Shown piece by piece: positions 17,218 to 27,550 of a stretch of DNA of 64,000 nt; within the stretch, counting starts at the first letter, position 1, and the number at the start of each line of letters is the position of its first letter. The notes below the pieces were generated by a model. The model was given only the letters and a program-made list of their open reading frames with translations, did not search any database and was not told the DNA's origin. Source of the DNA: Methanothermobacter sp. K4. Lineage in GTDB: Archaea > Methanobacteriota > Methanobacteria > Methanobacteriales > Methanothermobacteraceae. The DNA is taken from the NCBI RefSeq assembly GCF_022014235.1, contig NZ_JAKLTD010000001.1, positions 475,402 to 539,401 of the forward strand, written 5' to 3'. A program made the position numbers and the translations under genes.

Positions 17218-18239
17218 AACCCCTTAATCTGGAGGTCCAGTCCAAGTTCATCTGATATTTCATTCAGCCTTTCAAGGAGTTTTTCATCCACTTCTATTCC
17301 CTCTTCACGCCCCCTTTTTATGTTCATGGCCTCGATGTCACCGGGTATGAGGACTTCACCGGATGATTTAACCTCCTCGATGAATTCATCAACGCTGGAT
17401 TTGAATTCCTGGAGGTCGACCATCTTTGAGGGGTCTATGGCCATCATGAGGTCACCCTTGGTGCACATCTCCCGGGGGTTTGCGGTTCCCTGCACCGCAG
17501 CCCCAAAGGCCGCCCCCACAAGGGGACCTGCCAGGATCTCTATCATGAATGAAAGCGCATAACCCTTATGCCCACCGAAGGGGAGTATGGATCCCTTAAG
17601 GGCAAGTTCAGGGTCAGTTGTGGGGTTTCCATCGGCGTCCAGGGCTATGTTTTCGGGTATCCTCTCACCCTTCCTGGCGGCCTCCAGGAGTTTGCCCCTG
17701 GCAGATGCTGAGGTTGCCATGTCAACCGAGACATAGTGCCTGTTTGATGGGATTCCTATGGCAAGGGGGTTTGTTCCCAGTATTGGTATTTTGCCACCTA
17801 TGGGTGCCACGGCGGGCTCCGTGTTTGCTATCACAACCCCTATCATGTCGTTCATGACCGCCATGTCTGAGTAGTATCCGGCGACACCGAAGTGGTTGGA
17901 GTCATGGACACCAACAAGCCCGACACCGGTATCCCTGGCCTTTTCAATTGCAAGTTCCATTGCCCTGCAGGCAACAAAGTGTCCGAACATGTGGTTACCG
18001 TTTATCAGGGCCGTTGAAGGGGTTTCCCTTTCAATGGTTATATCACCGTGGGGCTTTATTGTCCCGCAGCGCAGCTCCTCAACGTACTGGGGGAAACGGC
18101 CGATTCCATGTGAACTGAAACCCTTCAGGTCAGCGTCCAGCGTAACATCAGCCACCACATCTGAAACCTCTTCTGGAACATCCATGGTGTTGAGTATTTC
18201 CTTTATGATTCTAACTTCCTCTTCAGCACTTATCCTCAT
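17214..18239 (-). CDS. comC: L-sulfolactate dehydrogenase
   Basis: 341 residues of the malate/L-lactate dehydrogenase type 2 (LDH2) family: the N-terminal [12 protein letters not shown] motif (about 40-51), the catalytic-region [12 protein letters not shown] (about 112-123) and [19 protein letters not shown] (about 146-164). It oxidises (R)-sulfolactate to sulfopyruvate with NAD in coenzyme M synthesis. It sits first in comC-comD-comE, and comB for the earlier step is 21 kb away. The alternative family role, malate dehydrogenase, is less likely in this operon. Confidence 0.92.
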   Translation of the reverse strand: MRISAEEEVRIIKEILNTMDVPEEVSDVVADVTLDADLKGFSSHGIGRFPQYVEELRCGTIKPHGDITIERETPSTALINGNHMFGHFVACRAMELAIEKARDTGVGLVGVHDSNHFGVAGYYSDMAVMNDMIGVVIANTEPAVAPIGGKIPILGTNPLAIGIPSNRHYVSVDMATSASARGKLLEAARKGERIPENIALDADGNPTTDPELALKGSILPFGGHKGYALSFMIEILAGPLVGAAFGAAVQGTANPREMCTKGDLMMAIDPSKMVDLQEFKSSVDEFIEEVKSSGEVLIPGDIEAMNIKRGREEGIEVDEKLLERLNEISDELGLDLQIKGL

Positions 18240-18249
18240 AAGAGTCCTC

Positions 18250-19266
18250 CTAAAGTTTTATTGATTCACCGGTGTAAGTTTTAAGGGCAACCTCAGCTTT
18301 CCTGGGTGTCACGTTACCGATATGGTGGGCGCCGTCATCAAGGACATCAAGGGCGTCGTCAAGGTCCCCCTGGCTGACAACAGCACAGAAACCCACACCC
18401 ATATTGAAAACCCGGTACATCTCTGTTATATCAACTCCTGCTCCGTGGATGGTCCTGAATATCTCCTGTGGTTCTGGCAGGGAATCAAGATGGTATCCGG
18501 CGTCCCTGTTGAGCCTCTTGAGGTTTCCGAAGCCCCCTCCTGTTATGTGGGCAAGCCCATGGACACTCACCCCTGACTCAAGCAGCCTCATTACGGGATC
18601 CACGTAAATCCTTGTGGGTTCAAGGAGTTCCTCACCCACGGTTTTACTGGAGCCTGGCATTTCATCGTCCACTGATAGCTTCAGTTCATCAAAGAACACC
18701 TTCCGGGCAAGGCTCAGGCCGTTACTGTGTATACCGCTGCTTTCAAGGCCTATAACAGCGTCACCCTCCCTCACGTTCTCCCCGGTTATTATGCTGTCCA
18801 CATCCACGAAACCGATCCCCGTGGCTGCAAGGTCAAGGTTTCTGATTATACCTGGAAGTGATGCTGTTTCACCACCTATTATGGCCACCTGTGCGATTTC
18901 AGCACCCCTTGCAAGGCCCTTACCTATCTCATCTGCAACGTCAGGGTCGGGTTCTTCAACGGCAAGGTAGTCCACGAGTGCGGCTGGCCTTGCGCCCACA
19001 CAGAGTATATCGTTGACCACCATTGCGATGCAGTCAATTCCCACGGTGTCGTATCGGTTCATCATCTCAGCGACCAGTATCTTGCTACCGACACCGTCGG
19101 TACTCATGGCTATGGCCACATCACCCATCCTGACCAGGGCCGCGAAGTGGCCGGCCCCGCTTACAACGTCGCAGTATCTGAGTGTGTCCTTAAGCCGGGA
19201 GGTTAAACGTGATACGGTCAGCTCCTCCAGGTCTATGTCCACGCCGGATTCTGAATAGGTTACCAT
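18250..19266 (-). CDS. purM: Phosphoribosylformylglycinamidine cyclo-ligase (AIR synthetase)
   Basis: 338 residues with the PurM signature: ISTDGVGSK (written [10 protein letters not shown], about 53-62), [15 protein letters not shown] (about 78-92), GGETASLPG (about 136), and [11 protein letters not shown] (about 178). It forms aminoimidazole ribonucleotide from FGAM and ATP in purine synthesis. It precedes comC by 10 bases, so it may share that transcript; a functional link is not obvious. purP for a later purine step is 3 kb away on the same strand. Confidence 0.96.
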   Translation of the reverse strand: MVTYSESGVDIDLEELTVSRLTSRLKDTLRYCDVVSGAGHFAALVRMGDVAIAMSTDGVGSKILVAEMMNRYDTVGIDCIAMVVNDILCVGARPAALVDYLAVEEPDPDVADEIGKGLARGAEIAQVAIIGGETASLPGIIRNLDLAATGIGFVDVDSIITGENVREGDAVIGLESSGIHSNGLSLARKVFFDELKLSVDDEMPGSSKTVGEELLEPTRIYVDPVMRLLESGVSVHGLAHITGGGFGNLKRLNRDAGYHLDSLPEPQEIFRTIHGAGVDITEMYRVFNMGVGFCAVVSQGDLDDALDVLDDGAHHIGNVTPRKAEVALKTYTGESIKL

Positions 19267-19312
19267 TCAATCACCACTAAAGAATAGTTTAAGGTCATCT
19301 AAATAGTTAGTC

Positions 19313-21223
19313 TCACTGTATACGCACCGTTTCAAGGTTCAGCGGCGTTTTTGTTTCGATGCGGTAAGTCCTGTAGATGCTGGATGCAAGGTCAAGGGTC
19401 TTGTAGTTATCACCATGACAGAGGAGTATCTTCTCAGGCTTGGGTGAGATTCTCTTCACGTATTCCATGAGCTGTCTTCTGTCTGAGTGACCGCTGAAAC
19501 CCTCAATGGTCTTTATGTTCATCTTCACATTGTATACCCGCATCTTGTCCTCCTCATCCTTGAGGGGGATTTCCTTCCACCCCTTCTGGATCCTCCTACC
19601 AAGGGAGCCCTCGGCCTGGTAACCCACAAATACCAGGGAATTCTTTGGGTCCTCGCAGAGCCACTTGAAGTACTCCAGGGAGTTCCCGCCTGTAAGCATA
19701 CCGGATGTTGAAAGGATTATTGAGGGCTCTCCCTCAACGATCTCCCTGCGCTCATCCATACCATTGACCTTATGGAAGATCTCTGAGATGAAGGGGTTGT
19801 GGCCCATGTGGAATATCTGGTCCCGGAGGTCCTTGCTGAGGTACTCGGGTCTTGCCGTGTGGATGGCGTTGGCCTCCCAGATCATACCGTCTATGTATAC
19901 CGGAACCTCATCTATTATACCGGTCCTTATGTACTCCTCAAGGACTATCATAAGTTCCTGAGCCCTTCCAACCGCAAATACAGGTATGAGTATCTTACCA
20001 CCCCTCTTAAGGGTGGAGTAGATTGTTTTCACAAGTTCCTTCTCTGCCCGTGTCCTTGGCGGCTGCACGTCCTCGTGTCCCCCATAGGTGCTCTCCATCA
20101 CAAGGGTTTCGATTCGCGGGAACCTGCTGGCTGCTGGTTCAAGGAGTCTGCTCTGTTCATACTTGAAGTCCCCGGTGTAGACCATGTTGTGCTGGCCGTC
20201 GCCTATGTGGAGGTGGGCCATTGCTGATCCCAGGATGTGACCTGCATTGTGGAGTGTCAGCCGTATATCAGGTGCGATGTCGGTCACCTCACCGTAATCC
20301 AGGGTTATGGTATGTTTGACGCTCTTCTTCACGTGTTTAACGTTGAATGGAAGGGGTTCATCCTCCCTGTGGGCTATGTCTATGTGGTCAAGCTGCAGGA
20401 GCGTCATGAGGTCCCTGGTTGGGGCTGTGCAGTACACGGGCCCATCGTATCCGTAATGGTAGAGATAGGGCAGGAATCCTGAATGGTCAAGGTGTGCATG
20501 GGTTATTATTACCGCGTCAAGGCTGTCCAGTGTGAATTCAGGAACATTGAGGTAGGGGTAGGAGTTTCTGTCATCCCCGCCGGCAACGTTCACACCACAG
20601 TCAAGGAGTACCCGGCTGTTGGGGGTCTGGAGGTAGAGGCAGGATCTCCCCACTTCCCTGAAGCCACCCATGGCTGTAAGGCGGGCCCAGTCGTTCTCAT
20701 ATTTTGGTTTCTGGTGTATTCTATTTCCAAGCTGCTGCAGAATCTTCTTTCTTTCCTTACTGTTTTTCCTGAGGGTTCTGCGTATCCTTTCTATTATCTC
20801 AGAGGATATTGGTGGGGTTCTCAGTATCTTGGGGGCCCATCCAGTGTTCTTAACTATCTCCCTGGATGTTGACCCGTACTTACCTATGACGAGCCCTGGT
20901 TTTCTTGCCTCGATGATGACCTCGCAGGTGACATCGTCAAAGGATATGTTGGTTATCTTCGCCTCATCGGGTACTATCTCATGGATCCTCCTTATGGTCT
21001 CCTCAGGGTCCATGAGGACCGACCGGTCGGACCTTATTATTATCCTCTTGCGTATGTCCTTTGCAATGTCCCTTATGAGGTTACCGTTCTCGGTTATTAT
21101 CTCGGGGTTCTTGGTGTAAATGACGACCTCGGGTCCCTCAAATTCCACCTTTGCAACCTGGACCCTCTCAGGAAGTCTCTGCATTATTGTCCTTTTGATT
21201 TCTTCAAGCATCTCTGAAACCAT
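19313..21223 (-). CDS. fttA: aCPSF1 / FttA transcription termination ribonuclease
   Basis: 636 residues, full family length. Two KH domains occupy about 1-150 (GKYGSTSRE loop). A metallo-beta-lactamase fold follows, with the zinc site [12 protein letters not shown] near 242 and GHILGSAM near 320; a beta-CASP domain has [10 protein letters not shown] and GMLTGGNS; the last motif is [11 protein letters not shown] near 585. Archaeal aCPSF1 is the endonuclease that cleaves nascent U-rich 3' ends and terminates transcription. It is expected to act on U-runs such as those after the mtr and CBS operons in this window. Confidence 0.95.
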   Translation of the reverse strand: MVSEMLEEIKRTIMQRLPERVQVAKVEFEGPEVVIYTKNPEIITENGNLIRDIAKDIRKRIIIRSDRSVLMDPEETIRRIHEIVPDEAKITNISFDDVTCEVIIEARKPGLVIGKYGSTSREIVKNTGWAPKILRTPPISSEIIERIRRTLRKNSKERKKILQQLGNRIHQKPKYENDWARLTAMGGFREVGRSCLYLQTPNSRVLLDCGVNVAGGDDRNSYPYLNVPEFTLDSLDAVIITHAHLDHSGFLPYLYHYGYDGPVYCTAPTRDLMTLLQLDHIDIAHREDEPLPFNVKHVKKSVKHTITLDYGEVTDIAPDIRLTLHNAGHILGSAMAHLHIGDGQHNMVYTGDFKYEQSRLLEPAASRFPRIETLVMESTYGGHEDVQPPRTRAEKELVKTIYSTLKRGGKILIPVFAVGRAQELMIVLEEYIRTGIIDEVPVYIDGMIWEANAIHTARPEYLSKDLRDQIFHMGHNPFISEIFHKVNGMDERREIVEGEPSIILSTSGMLTGGNSLEYFKWLCEDPKNSLVFVGYQAEGSLGRRIQKGWKEIPLKDEEDKMRVYNVKMNIKTIEGFSGHSDRRQLMEYVKRISPKPEKILLCHGDNYKTLDLASSIYRTYRIETKTPLNLETVRIQ

Positions 21224-21295
21224 AAGATCACTTCAAAAAACAGGGGATCAACAGTAAACAGAATGTTTACTGCAGATTAAAAAACAGGAAAAAAA

Positions 21296-21928
21296 TCAGT
21301 TGAGGTCTTCAATCCTTTTCTTGATTTCCTCTTGGCTGAGCATCCTGAAGCCCTCATCCTCTGTGACAGTCGCCACAAGGATGCCGTTGCCTGAATAGGT
21401 GTCCCTCTCCATGGCTGACTTTATGGCCCTTATGGCGATGTCAACCGCCTCATCAACATAGAGTTCATCGGTGTACCTGTCCTCGAGCACACCGTAGGCC
21501 ACAGGTGAACCTGAACCTGTTGATACAAATTTGTCGGGTATCATCCCCCCTGAGGGGTCAAGGGAGTATATCTTCGCACCTGTTTCATCAACACCACCGA
21601 GGAGTGTCTGGACAATGAATGGGTAGAAACGTGATGAGTGAAGTATGTTGGCTGCAAGTGCAGCTGCAGCTTCTATGCTTATTCTTTCTGAGTTTCTCAT
21701 GCGGTAAAGGGCGGCCTCTGCCTTGAGGTATTTCATGAGGCTCTGTGCATCTGCAACTGAGCCCGCGATTGTGGCTGCTATGTGTTCATCTATTTTAAAG
21801 ATCTTGTCTGTGGCCTTGTGGGCTATGAGGTTACCCATACTGGCCCTTCTCTCTGTGGCAAAAACAACTCCATCTTTGCATGTTATGCCAACAGTTGTGG
21901 TGCCTTTCAGCGTTTTTTCATCTTTCAT
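21296..21928 (-). CDS. psmB: 20S proteasome beta subunit
   Basis: 210 residues. A nine-residue propeptide ends in Gly, followed by the catalytic TTTVGI (mature Thr1 is residue 10); Lys for catalysis is in FATERRASMG-type context, and GSGSPVAYGVLE and the SGNGI region complete the fold. The core particle degrades unfolded proteins with the alpha subunit, encoded elsewhere. The region between it and purP (22-22.13 kb, about 200 bases) contains promoter-like AT-rich sequence and no gene. Confidence 0.96.
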   Translation of the reverse strand: MKDEKTLKGTTTVGITCKDGVVFATERRASMGNLIAHKATDKIFKIDEHIAATIAGSVADAQSLMKYLKAEAALYRMRNSERISIEAAAALAANILHSSRFYPFIVQTLLGGVDETGAKIYSLDPSGGMIPDKFVSTGSGSPVAYGVLEDRYTDELYVDEAVDIAIRAIKSAMERDTYSGNGILVATVTEDEGFRMLSQEEIKKRIEDLN

Positions 21929-22133
21929 AAATACACCTCAATAAAAATAATAAAAAACCAGCTCCAGTTCTTAATTGTGTTTTATGATGTAAGTGGCTGT
22001 CCATAGGACATAAAAGTTCTGTACCTATATAAATTGGAGGTCCTTATTAAACTTTGCGATTTTTTTATAATAAAATAAGGTTAAAGGGGTTATCATTTCA
22101 GGATTTTCCGGATCCAGAATAAAGTTGTGGGGG

Positions 22134-23225
22134 CTATGTTATGATTTCAGCTAGGCGGTCTGTCTCTGATGCCACCTTTATCTCCCTTGCAACACGGCGC
22201 CCCATGCTCATCCCCTCTCCATGGAGGAGGTAACTGTAGGTGGATCCATGCATGAAGGTATTTGTTCCCCCATCTGTACGCGCACTCATCTCGAATGTAA
22301 CGATTTCGAGGTTATCTGTGCACATGGTCTGAAGGCAGAATGGACCGTTCATACCAGGGGGCACGATCTTACTGGCCGCCTCAACCATACGGTCGCCCAT
22401 ATCAAATGCTTGTGGAAGCAGTGATTCCCTCATTGCAACGGGATGGTTACCTGTTATAACATATGATGGGTCCAGTTTTATCTCAAGCTGGTCCCTTGCA
22501 GGGATCCTCACAAGGCCGTCGGTGTTTGACTCGAAGCGGCTGTCCATACCCATGAGCTCCACTTCATCGTTCATGATTGAGTAGAAGTAGTGGATACAGA
22601 AGTTTGTACCTGATACATACTCTTCAATGTGGGCATCATCAACATCGTCCTCGGTTATCCATCCCCTCTCAATCATTGAATCGATCTTATCATTGAACTC
22701 CTCTGTACTGGACGCCACAAAGTATCCCCGGCCGCCCCTGGCCCCTGGGAACTTTACCATCACCGGCCTGTCTATCTCAGCGGGGTCAGTGTACTTGAGG
22801 GGTATCCTTATACCAGCCTCCTTCATGAGCTTCCTCTCAAGGTCGCGTTCGGATTCCCATCTCAGGATATCCCTGTTACCGAACATGGGAACATAGAAGT
22901 CGTTTTCTATGTGGTCAAGGCCTGCATAGGCCACGAATGATCCGTGGGGGACTATTATACTGTTCATGGATCTTAATCTGTCCTGAACATCTTCATTTAC
23001 AATGTCACTGAATTTATCAACAATTATGAATTCATCTGCAACCCTGAACCGCTGGTATGGTACCTCCCGGCCCTTTTCACATACCACGGCGGTTCTGAAA
23101 CCCTCCTGTTTTGCACCGTTTAGTATGTGAAGTGATGTGTGGCTGCCAAGGGTTGCAACTGTTATGTCTTCCCTGCTGTATCCATCAAGGATGCTGAGTA
23201 TCTCATCACGGTTTACCTTACTCAT
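22134..23225 (-). CDS. purP: 5-formaminoimidazole-4-carboxamide ribonucleotide synthetase
   Basis: 363 residues from ATG 23225, preceded by GAGGGG; a longer in-frame reading starting 22 codons earlier crosses the TATA box and is rejected. ATP-grasp fold with [17 protein letters not shown] near 185 for the ATP loop, and [17 protein letters not shown] and [13 protein letters not shown] near the metal and substrate site. PurP makes FAICAR from AICAR, formate and ATP, replacing the folate-dependent PurH transformylase in archaea. It fits the methanogen's use of tetrahydromethanopterin in place of folate. Confidence 0.95.
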   Translation of the reverse strand: MSKVNRDEILSILDGYSREDITVATLGSHTSLHILNGAKQEGFRTAVVCEKGREVPYQRFRVADEFIIVDKFSDIVNEDVQDRLRSMNSIIVPHGSFVAYAGLDHIENDFYVPMFGNRDILRWESERDLERKLMKEAGIRIPLKYTDPAEIDRPVMVKFPGARGGRGYFVASSTEEFNDKIDSMIERGWITEDDVDDAHIEEYVSGTNFCIHYFYSIMNDEVELMGMDSRFESNTDGLVRIPARDQLEIKLDPSYVITGNHPVAMRESLLPQAFDMGDRMVEAASKIVPPGMNGPFCLQTMCTDNLEIVTFEMSARTDGGTNTFMHGSTYSYLLHGEGMSMGRRVAREIKVASETDRLAEIIT

Positions 23226-23240
23226 AAAAAAACCCCTCAA

Positions 23241-23254
23241 ATTTATATATAAAG
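23241..23254 (-). promoter_or_regulatory. TATA box of purP
   Basis: CTTTATATATAAATT on the minus strand lies 16-29 bases before the purP ATG, with the GAGGGG ribosome-binding site between them, so the 5' leader would be very short. Confidence 0.5.
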
Positions 23255-23369
23255 GGTTGGATTTCATGCTAGTTATCCTTTTTGCCTTCAACAGAAGCCA
23301 TTAAATACTTGGATGAAGAAGAACATTTATGGATTTATTTTTCAGAAAGCCCTCCATAGCAGTGAAAAC

Positions 23370-24095
23370 ATGAAATGGGTGAGGATAGGGGACATCATAG
23401 TTCTAAACAGGGATGTTGAGGACCCTGAAAGATTCCTTGAAATACCTGGAGTGAGGGGTGTTCTCCTTGTTGAGGAGATAAGTGGACCTATGAGGAAGCC
23501 CCGCGTAAGGGTCCTTGCAGGTGAATGCACCGAGACCATACACAGGGAAAACGGCTGCCTTTTCAGGATAGACCCTTCCAGGGTCATGTGGTCAAGGGGT
23601 AACATAAATGAGAGGGCCAGAATACCCGGAGTTGTGGAGGACGGTGAAACCGTTGTTGACATGTTCGCAGGCATAGGCTACTTCTCGATACCGGTGGCGG
23701 TCCACTCAACCCCAGGGAGGGTCCACTCCATAGAGATAAACCCTGACTCTTTTGAATTCCTTAAATCCAATATAGAACTCAACAGGGTTGAGGGGGTCGT
23801 GAAACCACACCTGGGTGACTGCCGTTTCATAGCCCCTGAACTGGACGCTGATCGGGTCATAATGGGTTATGTTGGAACCACCCACCACTTCCTTGAAGCT
23901 GCAATGGAATGCGTCAATGAGGGGGGCGTTTTACACTACCATGAAACGGTTCCAGAGAATATAATGTTTTCAAGGCCCCTTAAAAGGATTGAAAGGGCTG
24001 CCCATCCGCGAAGGGTATCTGTTCTTGACAGGCATGTTATAAAGAAGTACTCGCCGGGGGTCTGGCATGTTGTCCTTGATGTACGGGTCCACTGA
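23370..24095 (+). CDS. taw2: tRNA(Phe) wyosine-pathway aminocarboxypropyltransferase (Taw2/TYW2-like)
   Basis: 241 residues from ATG 23370. An in-frame ATG at 23313 would add 19 residues, but the family begins at the KWVRIGDII-like strand, and a TATA-like stretch at 23335-23343 suits a leaderless start at 23370. It has the Trm5/TYW2 class SAM fold: DMFAGIGYFSIPVA at about 98-111 and RVIMGYVGTTHHFL (about 170), where Trm5 would have NLP. The HYHE motif near 205 is typical of TYW2. It transfers the aminocarboxypropyl group from SAM to 4-demethylwyosine at position 37 of tRNA(Phe). Confidence 0.85.
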   Translation: MKWVRIGDIIVLNRDVEDPERFLEIPGVRGVLLVEEISGPMRKPRVRVLAGECTETIHRENGCLFRIDPSRVMWSRGNINERARIPGVVEDGETVVDMFAGIGYFSIPVAVHSTPGRVHSIEINPDSFEFLKSNIELNRVEGVVKPHLGDCRFIAPELDADRVIMGYVGTTHHFLEAAMECVNEGGVLHYHETVPENIMFSRPLKRIERAAHPRRVSVLDRHVIKKYSPGVWHVVLDVRVH

Positions 24096-24104
24096 GGGGT
24101 AGCG

Positions 24105-24692
24105 GTGTCTTTTGCAGGCGTTGATCTGGCGGCATCTGATAGGAATGAGACAGGCGTGGCCATAATAAATGAGGGGAGAGTGAAGGTGTTCAGTGTGTTC
24201 TCATTTGATGAGATAATTGATGCAGTGAAATCCGCTGATACAGTGGCGGTTGACGCACCACTCTCACTTCCCAGAGGGCGCTGCTGCCTCAGGAATGACT
24301 GCAGCTGCAGCCGTCATGGCCACTTCAGAAGGGCGGACCTTGAGATCAGGAGGTATGGCAGTGTTCTGCCATTAACCTGGAGGGGGATGCGGGAGCTCAC
24401 CATGAGGGGTATCAGGATAAGGGAGGCACTTGCGTCCCATGGAGTGGATGTTATTGAGACACACCCAAGGACAGCAGAGAGGATGATGAAAAATGCAGAG
24501 CTGCAGATGGAACTGGACTCTCATGCATCCGCCATGAGCATACACCAGAGGGACGCCCTTACAGCTGCACTGGTCGCCCTCCTCTATTCAGAGGGAAATT
24601 TCACTGAACTCGGGGATCCATCTGAGGGGACCATAATACTCCCAAAGGTTGAAGAACCACAATCTAAAAACAGTTCGAGAAACCAGCCTTGA
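24105..24692 (+). CDS. DUF429-family predicted nuclease
   Basis: 195 residues starting at GTG with GAGGGG upstream. An RNase H-like opening FAGVDLAASDRNETGVA (Asp near 6) and AVDAPLSLP (Asp near 50) are followed by a conserved Cys-rich insert (RCCLRNDCSC, about 58-67), then VIETHPR and HQRDALTAAL with the final acidic residue. These are the DUF429 features, a family predicted to be nucleases of RNase H fold but not assigned a substrate. It follows taw2 by nine bases. Confidence 0.78.
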   Translation: MSFAGVDLAASDRNETGVAIINEGRVKVFSVFSFDEIIDAVKSADTVAVDAPLSLPRGRCCLRNDCSCSRHGHFRRADLEIRRYGSVLPLTWRGMRELTMRGIRIREALASHGVDVIETHPRTAERMMKNAELQMELDSHASAMSIHQRDALTAALVALLYSEGNFTELGDPSEGTIILPKVEEPQSKNSSRNQP

Positions 24693-24720
24693 TTGGACCA
24701 TAAATTCTCAGATACGGGTA

Positions 24721-25794
24721 TCATACAAGGAATTCAGGGTAAAGCCTTTCTATCGTCTCAATGACCTGTGAGCTCAGGAAATCAGGGGTGATGAACTTCC
24801 TGTAAACAGGTAGCCTCTCCCTCAGAGTGAATCCTGCGGACTCTGTGAGCCTTCTGAGTTCATCTATCTCTGGCCAGGGGGCCTCCGGGTTCACGTAGTC
24901 CCTGCTCAGTGGCGAAACACCACCCCAGTCATCTGCACCCGCAAGCAGGAAGATCTCACCTGTTTCCCTGTTGAGGTTTGGGGGTACCTGTATGCTCACA
25001 TCAGGAAAGAGGAGCTTGGCCACTGCAACAATCCTCACCATCTCAAGGAGTGAGGGCTCCGGCTGATGCTCCATGGGGATTCCTGGCTTTGCCCGGAAGT
25101 TCTGGATTATTATCTCCTGCAGGTGACCGTACCTGTCCTGTATACGCCTGAGCTCAAGGAGTGATTTGGCCCGCTCCTCCACTGTCTCACCTATACCTAT
25201 GAGTATCCCTGTGGTGAAAGGTATTCTGAGTCTCCCGGCATCCTCTATCATCCTTATTCTCAAGGCAGGATCCTTGCCGGGGCTCTCACGGTGCGCATCT
25301 TCTTTCATCAGGCGGGGACTTGCAGACTCAAGCATGAGGCCCATGGACGCGTTCACATCCCTGAGCCTCCTGAGATCCCTGTAGTCAAGCACGCCCATAT
25401 TTGTGTGTGGCAGGAGACCAAGGTCCAGTGTGGAGCTGCAGAGGTGATGGGCGTAGTCAACCATATCACTGAATCCAAGTTCTTCGAGTTTCTCCATCAC
25501 CTCAGGAAATTCATGTGCATTCTCGCCGAAGGTGAATAGGGCCTCTGTGCACCCAAGATCCCTGGCCCTCCTGACCTCCATCAGGACATCCTCAGGGGGG
25601 ATGAGTGGGGGGTCAGGGGAGTCTGATCTGAAAGTGCAGTAGCCACAGCGGTTTCGGCAGGCCCTTGTGAGGGGTATGAAGACATTCCTTGAGTAGGTCA
25701 CCTCGCCTGGCTCACAGACACGCTTCATGAGGTCCAGTGTTTCAGGGCCATCAGCAAGAAGAAGTTCCAGGATCTCTTCCTTTCCAAGAACCAT
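24721..25794 (-). CDS. cofG: FO synthase subunit 1 (7,8-didemethyl-8-hydroxy-5-deazariboflavin synthase)
   Basis: 357 residues; radical-SAM enzyme with the cluster motif CRNRCGYCTF (CxxxCxxC) near 46-55. The GENAHEF segment, MLESASPRLM and IIIQNFRAKPG are characteristic of CofG. With CofH it joins tyrosine and a pyrimidine precursor to make FO, the chromophore of coenzyme F420, the main electron carrier of methanogenesis. cofH is not in this window. mptA for another methanogen cofactor lies close by on the same strand. Confidence 0.95.
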   Translation of the reverse strand: MVLGKEEILELLLADGPETLDLMKRVCEPGEVTYSRNVFIPLTRACRNRCGYCTFRSDSPDPPLIPPEDVLMEVRRARDLGCTEALFTFGENAHEFPEVMEKLEELGFSDMVDYAHHLCSSTLDLGLLPHTNMGVLDYRDLRRLRDVNASMGLMLESASPRLMKEDAHRESPGKDPALRIRMIEDAGRLRIPFTTGILIGIGETVEERAKSLLELRRIQDRYGHLQEIIIQNFRAKPGIPMEHQPEPSLLEMVRIVAVAKLLFPDVSIQVPPNLNRETGEIFLLAGADDWGGVSPLSRDYVNPEAPWPEIDELRRLTESAGFTLRERLPVYRKFITPDFLSSQVIETIERLYPEFLV

Positions 25795-25815
25795 GTAAGC
25801 ACCGCTAAAATAGGT

Positions 25816-26253
25816 TTAATCTGAAATATCAGAGACAACAACCTCAACAAAGCAGGGTCCCACACCACTTCGGTCCCTGTAGAGAACAACAAAGAGCCCT
25901 GTATCCTCTGTTATGCAGAGCCTGTAATCCACGCTGAAGTTCATCTCCTCAAGGGCCTCCTTGAGTCTGTGTATACCTCCAAGATCGGTTTCTGTCCCGA
26001 CCTCAACACATGACCTTATCTGCTCATCCATAACACCAATTAGGGCTGTGCCCTCCTCGGATATGAGCTCCAGTTCCTCTGCACCCAGCTTCTCTATAAG
26101 CCCATCAAGTTCCCTACCCATGTCCTCAATGTTCATCCTCTTTCTTGACATGCCCCTTACTATGAGTATCTCCTTTGAGTCAAGGGCTGGTCTTGAGCCC
26201 TCAAAAGCTTCAAAGTAACCCATGATCTCCCCGGCTATCCTGTGCAGTTTCAT
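25816..26253 (-). CDS. Conserved methanobacterial protein of unknown function
   Basis: 145 residues from ATG 26253; GGAG lies over the stop of the upstream mptA, and the GTG at 26265 is too close to it. Soluble alpha/beta composition without metal-binding clusters or membrane segments: a basic N-terminal helix, SKEILIVRGMSRKR near 30, an acidic middle, and a C-terminal strand-rich part ending CFVEVVVSDISD. I believe similar proteins exist in other Methanobacteriales, possibly under a DUF name such as DUF2120, but I am not certain. It is tightly linked to mptA (start within 10 bases of that stop), so a role around pterin metabolism is possible but unproven. Confidence 0.7.
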   Translation of the reverse strand: MKLHRIAGEIMGYFEAFEGSRPALDSKEILIVRGMSRKRMNIEDMGRELDGLIEKLGAEELELISEEGTALIGVMDEQIRSCVEVGTETDLGGIHRLKEALEEMNFSVDYRLCITEDTGLFVVLYRDRSGVGPCFVEVVVSDISD

Positions 26254-26261
26254 CAAGGTTA

Positions 26262-27218
26262 TCACTCCTCTGATCCGTTAAGTTCCTCTATCTCGTATCT
26301 GAGTTCCCCCATTGTTGCAACCTTCTCAGCGAAGGCGTTGTGTCTGTGTATGCTCTCCTCGTTTATCTGCCTTACGGTGACTATTGTGTCGTCGGGGAGG
26401 TGGGGGTACTCACTGACTATCCTGTGCACCATGTTACGAACGCAGTCCTCAACGAACATGGGATTCTCATGGGCACCCACAACAACGGCATTTTCATCTG
26501 GCCTCTTCAGGAGTTCATAGACAGGTGAACTCATGGAGTCCTCTATTATGTTTATGAGGTTCTCAGCCCTTATTGTCTGGTCCTCAGGGACCTCTATCAT
26601 TATCATGCCGCGCCCCCTCTGGTTGTGGGAGGCGAAGGATACACATTCAAGAACCCTTTCAGCTGTTTCGGGATCCAGAAATTCCAGGAGCTTCTGGCGG
26701 GATGTTTCCTTAACTGATTCCTGTGCACAGGGGCACACGGTCATCCCCACCACCTCTGCCCCTATCATCTTGCGTATAACTATACCTTCATCGTCCCTGT
26801 ACCCGATGGCGTCTGCCATGATCTTTGTCATCTCCTGACTCTTCTTACCGGTGACAGGGGATTTTTTCATGAACATGAAGTCGCTCTTCATGCTCACCTC
26901 GGCTCTGCGGGCGTACCTGTGCTTTTTGAGGAGTTCATTGACTATCTCTGCGCAGAGAGATTCCAGTTCAAGAGCGTTGTTCTCAACAACCTCCTCGAGG
27001 ACGTCACTTATGGCCTCGGGGTTCCTTGACATGTGGATCCCCCTCTGTTTGCTCGGGAGATCTACAAAGGCATCGAATGTTGGAAGAAGTATTATGGGTC
27101 TTCTACCCTCTCTTTCTATCTTCAGAAGCTTCTTAACACCTGTAACACCCACCCTTGTAAGGTGAACGGGGATGCTAGGAATCTTGTCCTGTGTATCTGG
27201 AAAACAAACTAAACCCAA
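26262..27218 (-). CDS. mptA: GTP cyclohydrolase MptA (type IB, first step of methanopterin synthesis)
   Basis: 318 residues starting at TTG 27218. No other start is available (an in-frame TAA lies two codons upstream), and GGGGTG lies about eight bases before it. The start FPDTQDKIPSIPVHLTRVGV, the metal-binding TVCPCAQ near 160 and the SFASHNQRGRG segment near 195 identify the FolE2/MptA family. MptA opens GTP to a 7,8-dihydroneopterin cyclic phosphate using Fe(II). Upstream lies a 332-base gene-free stretch with a direct repeat. Confidence 0.95.
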   Translation of the reverse strand: MGLVCFPDTQDKIPSIPVHLTRVGVTGVKKLLKIEREGRRPIILLPTFDAFVDLPSKQRGIHMSRNPEAISDVLEEVVENNALELESLCAEIVNELLKKHRYARRAEVSMKSDFMFMKKSPVTGKKSQEMTKIMADAIGYRDDEGIVIRKMIGAEVVGMTVCPCAQESVKETSRQKLLEFLDPETAERVLECVSFASHNQRGRGMIMIEVPEDQTIRAENLINIIEDSMSSPVYELLKRPDENAVVVGAHENPMFVEDCVRNMVHRIVSEYPHLPDDTIVTVRQINEESIHRHNAFAEKVATMGELRYEIEELNGSEE

Positions 27219-27550
27219 ATTTTACACCCCATAATAGTAATGGTTACCTAGGTTTTAAGTATAGTATGAAAACTTTGCTTATATACTTGTCCAGTGATTA
27301 TGAGTCCCACGAAACAGAATGTTACACCGATGTCCCTGAACAAATTCATTAATAGTCCTAATATTGCCTATCTCCCATGAAACAGAATGTTACACTGATG
27401 TCCCGGTGTAAGTGGGGATTGTTCCTTTGATGGGATTTCAGTCGGATCTTTCTGACACGTTGAAATCATGGAGTGTACTGGAACTGGGTCATGCTGTGAC
27501 TGAAGGCATCATTTTGCCATAAAAAGATATCCCGGGCACAATCACCCACT
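27219..27550. other. Gene-free 332-base gap upstream of mptA
   Basis: No coding frame or tRNA is visible. It contains TATA-like AT-rich stretches near 27255-27290 and an imperfect 32-bp direct repeat (separate entry). A small RNA cannot be excluded. Between the repeat and 27550 I see nothing I can name. Confidence 0.4.
27305..27404. repeat. Imperfect 32-bp direct repeat, two copies 68 bp apart
   Basis: Copies at 27305-27336 and 27373-27404 share TCCCA-C/T-GAAACAGAATGT and TACAC-C/T-GATGTCCC: 30 of 32 positions identical, separated by 36 unique bases. Both lie between mptA and the next minus-strand gene. Confidence 0.7.

Noticed and set aside
23313..23369. Longer N-terminus for the Taw2-like protein
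   Set aside because: The family starts at the later ATG and a TATA-like box falls inside the extension.
27305..27404. CRISPR array
   Set aside because: Only two copies with mismatches, no third repeat and no cas genes in the window; kept as a plain direct repeat.
27420..27520. Possible C/D box RNA in the mptA gap
   Set aside because: TGATG and CTGA strings occur but without a consistent C-D'-C'-D layout.
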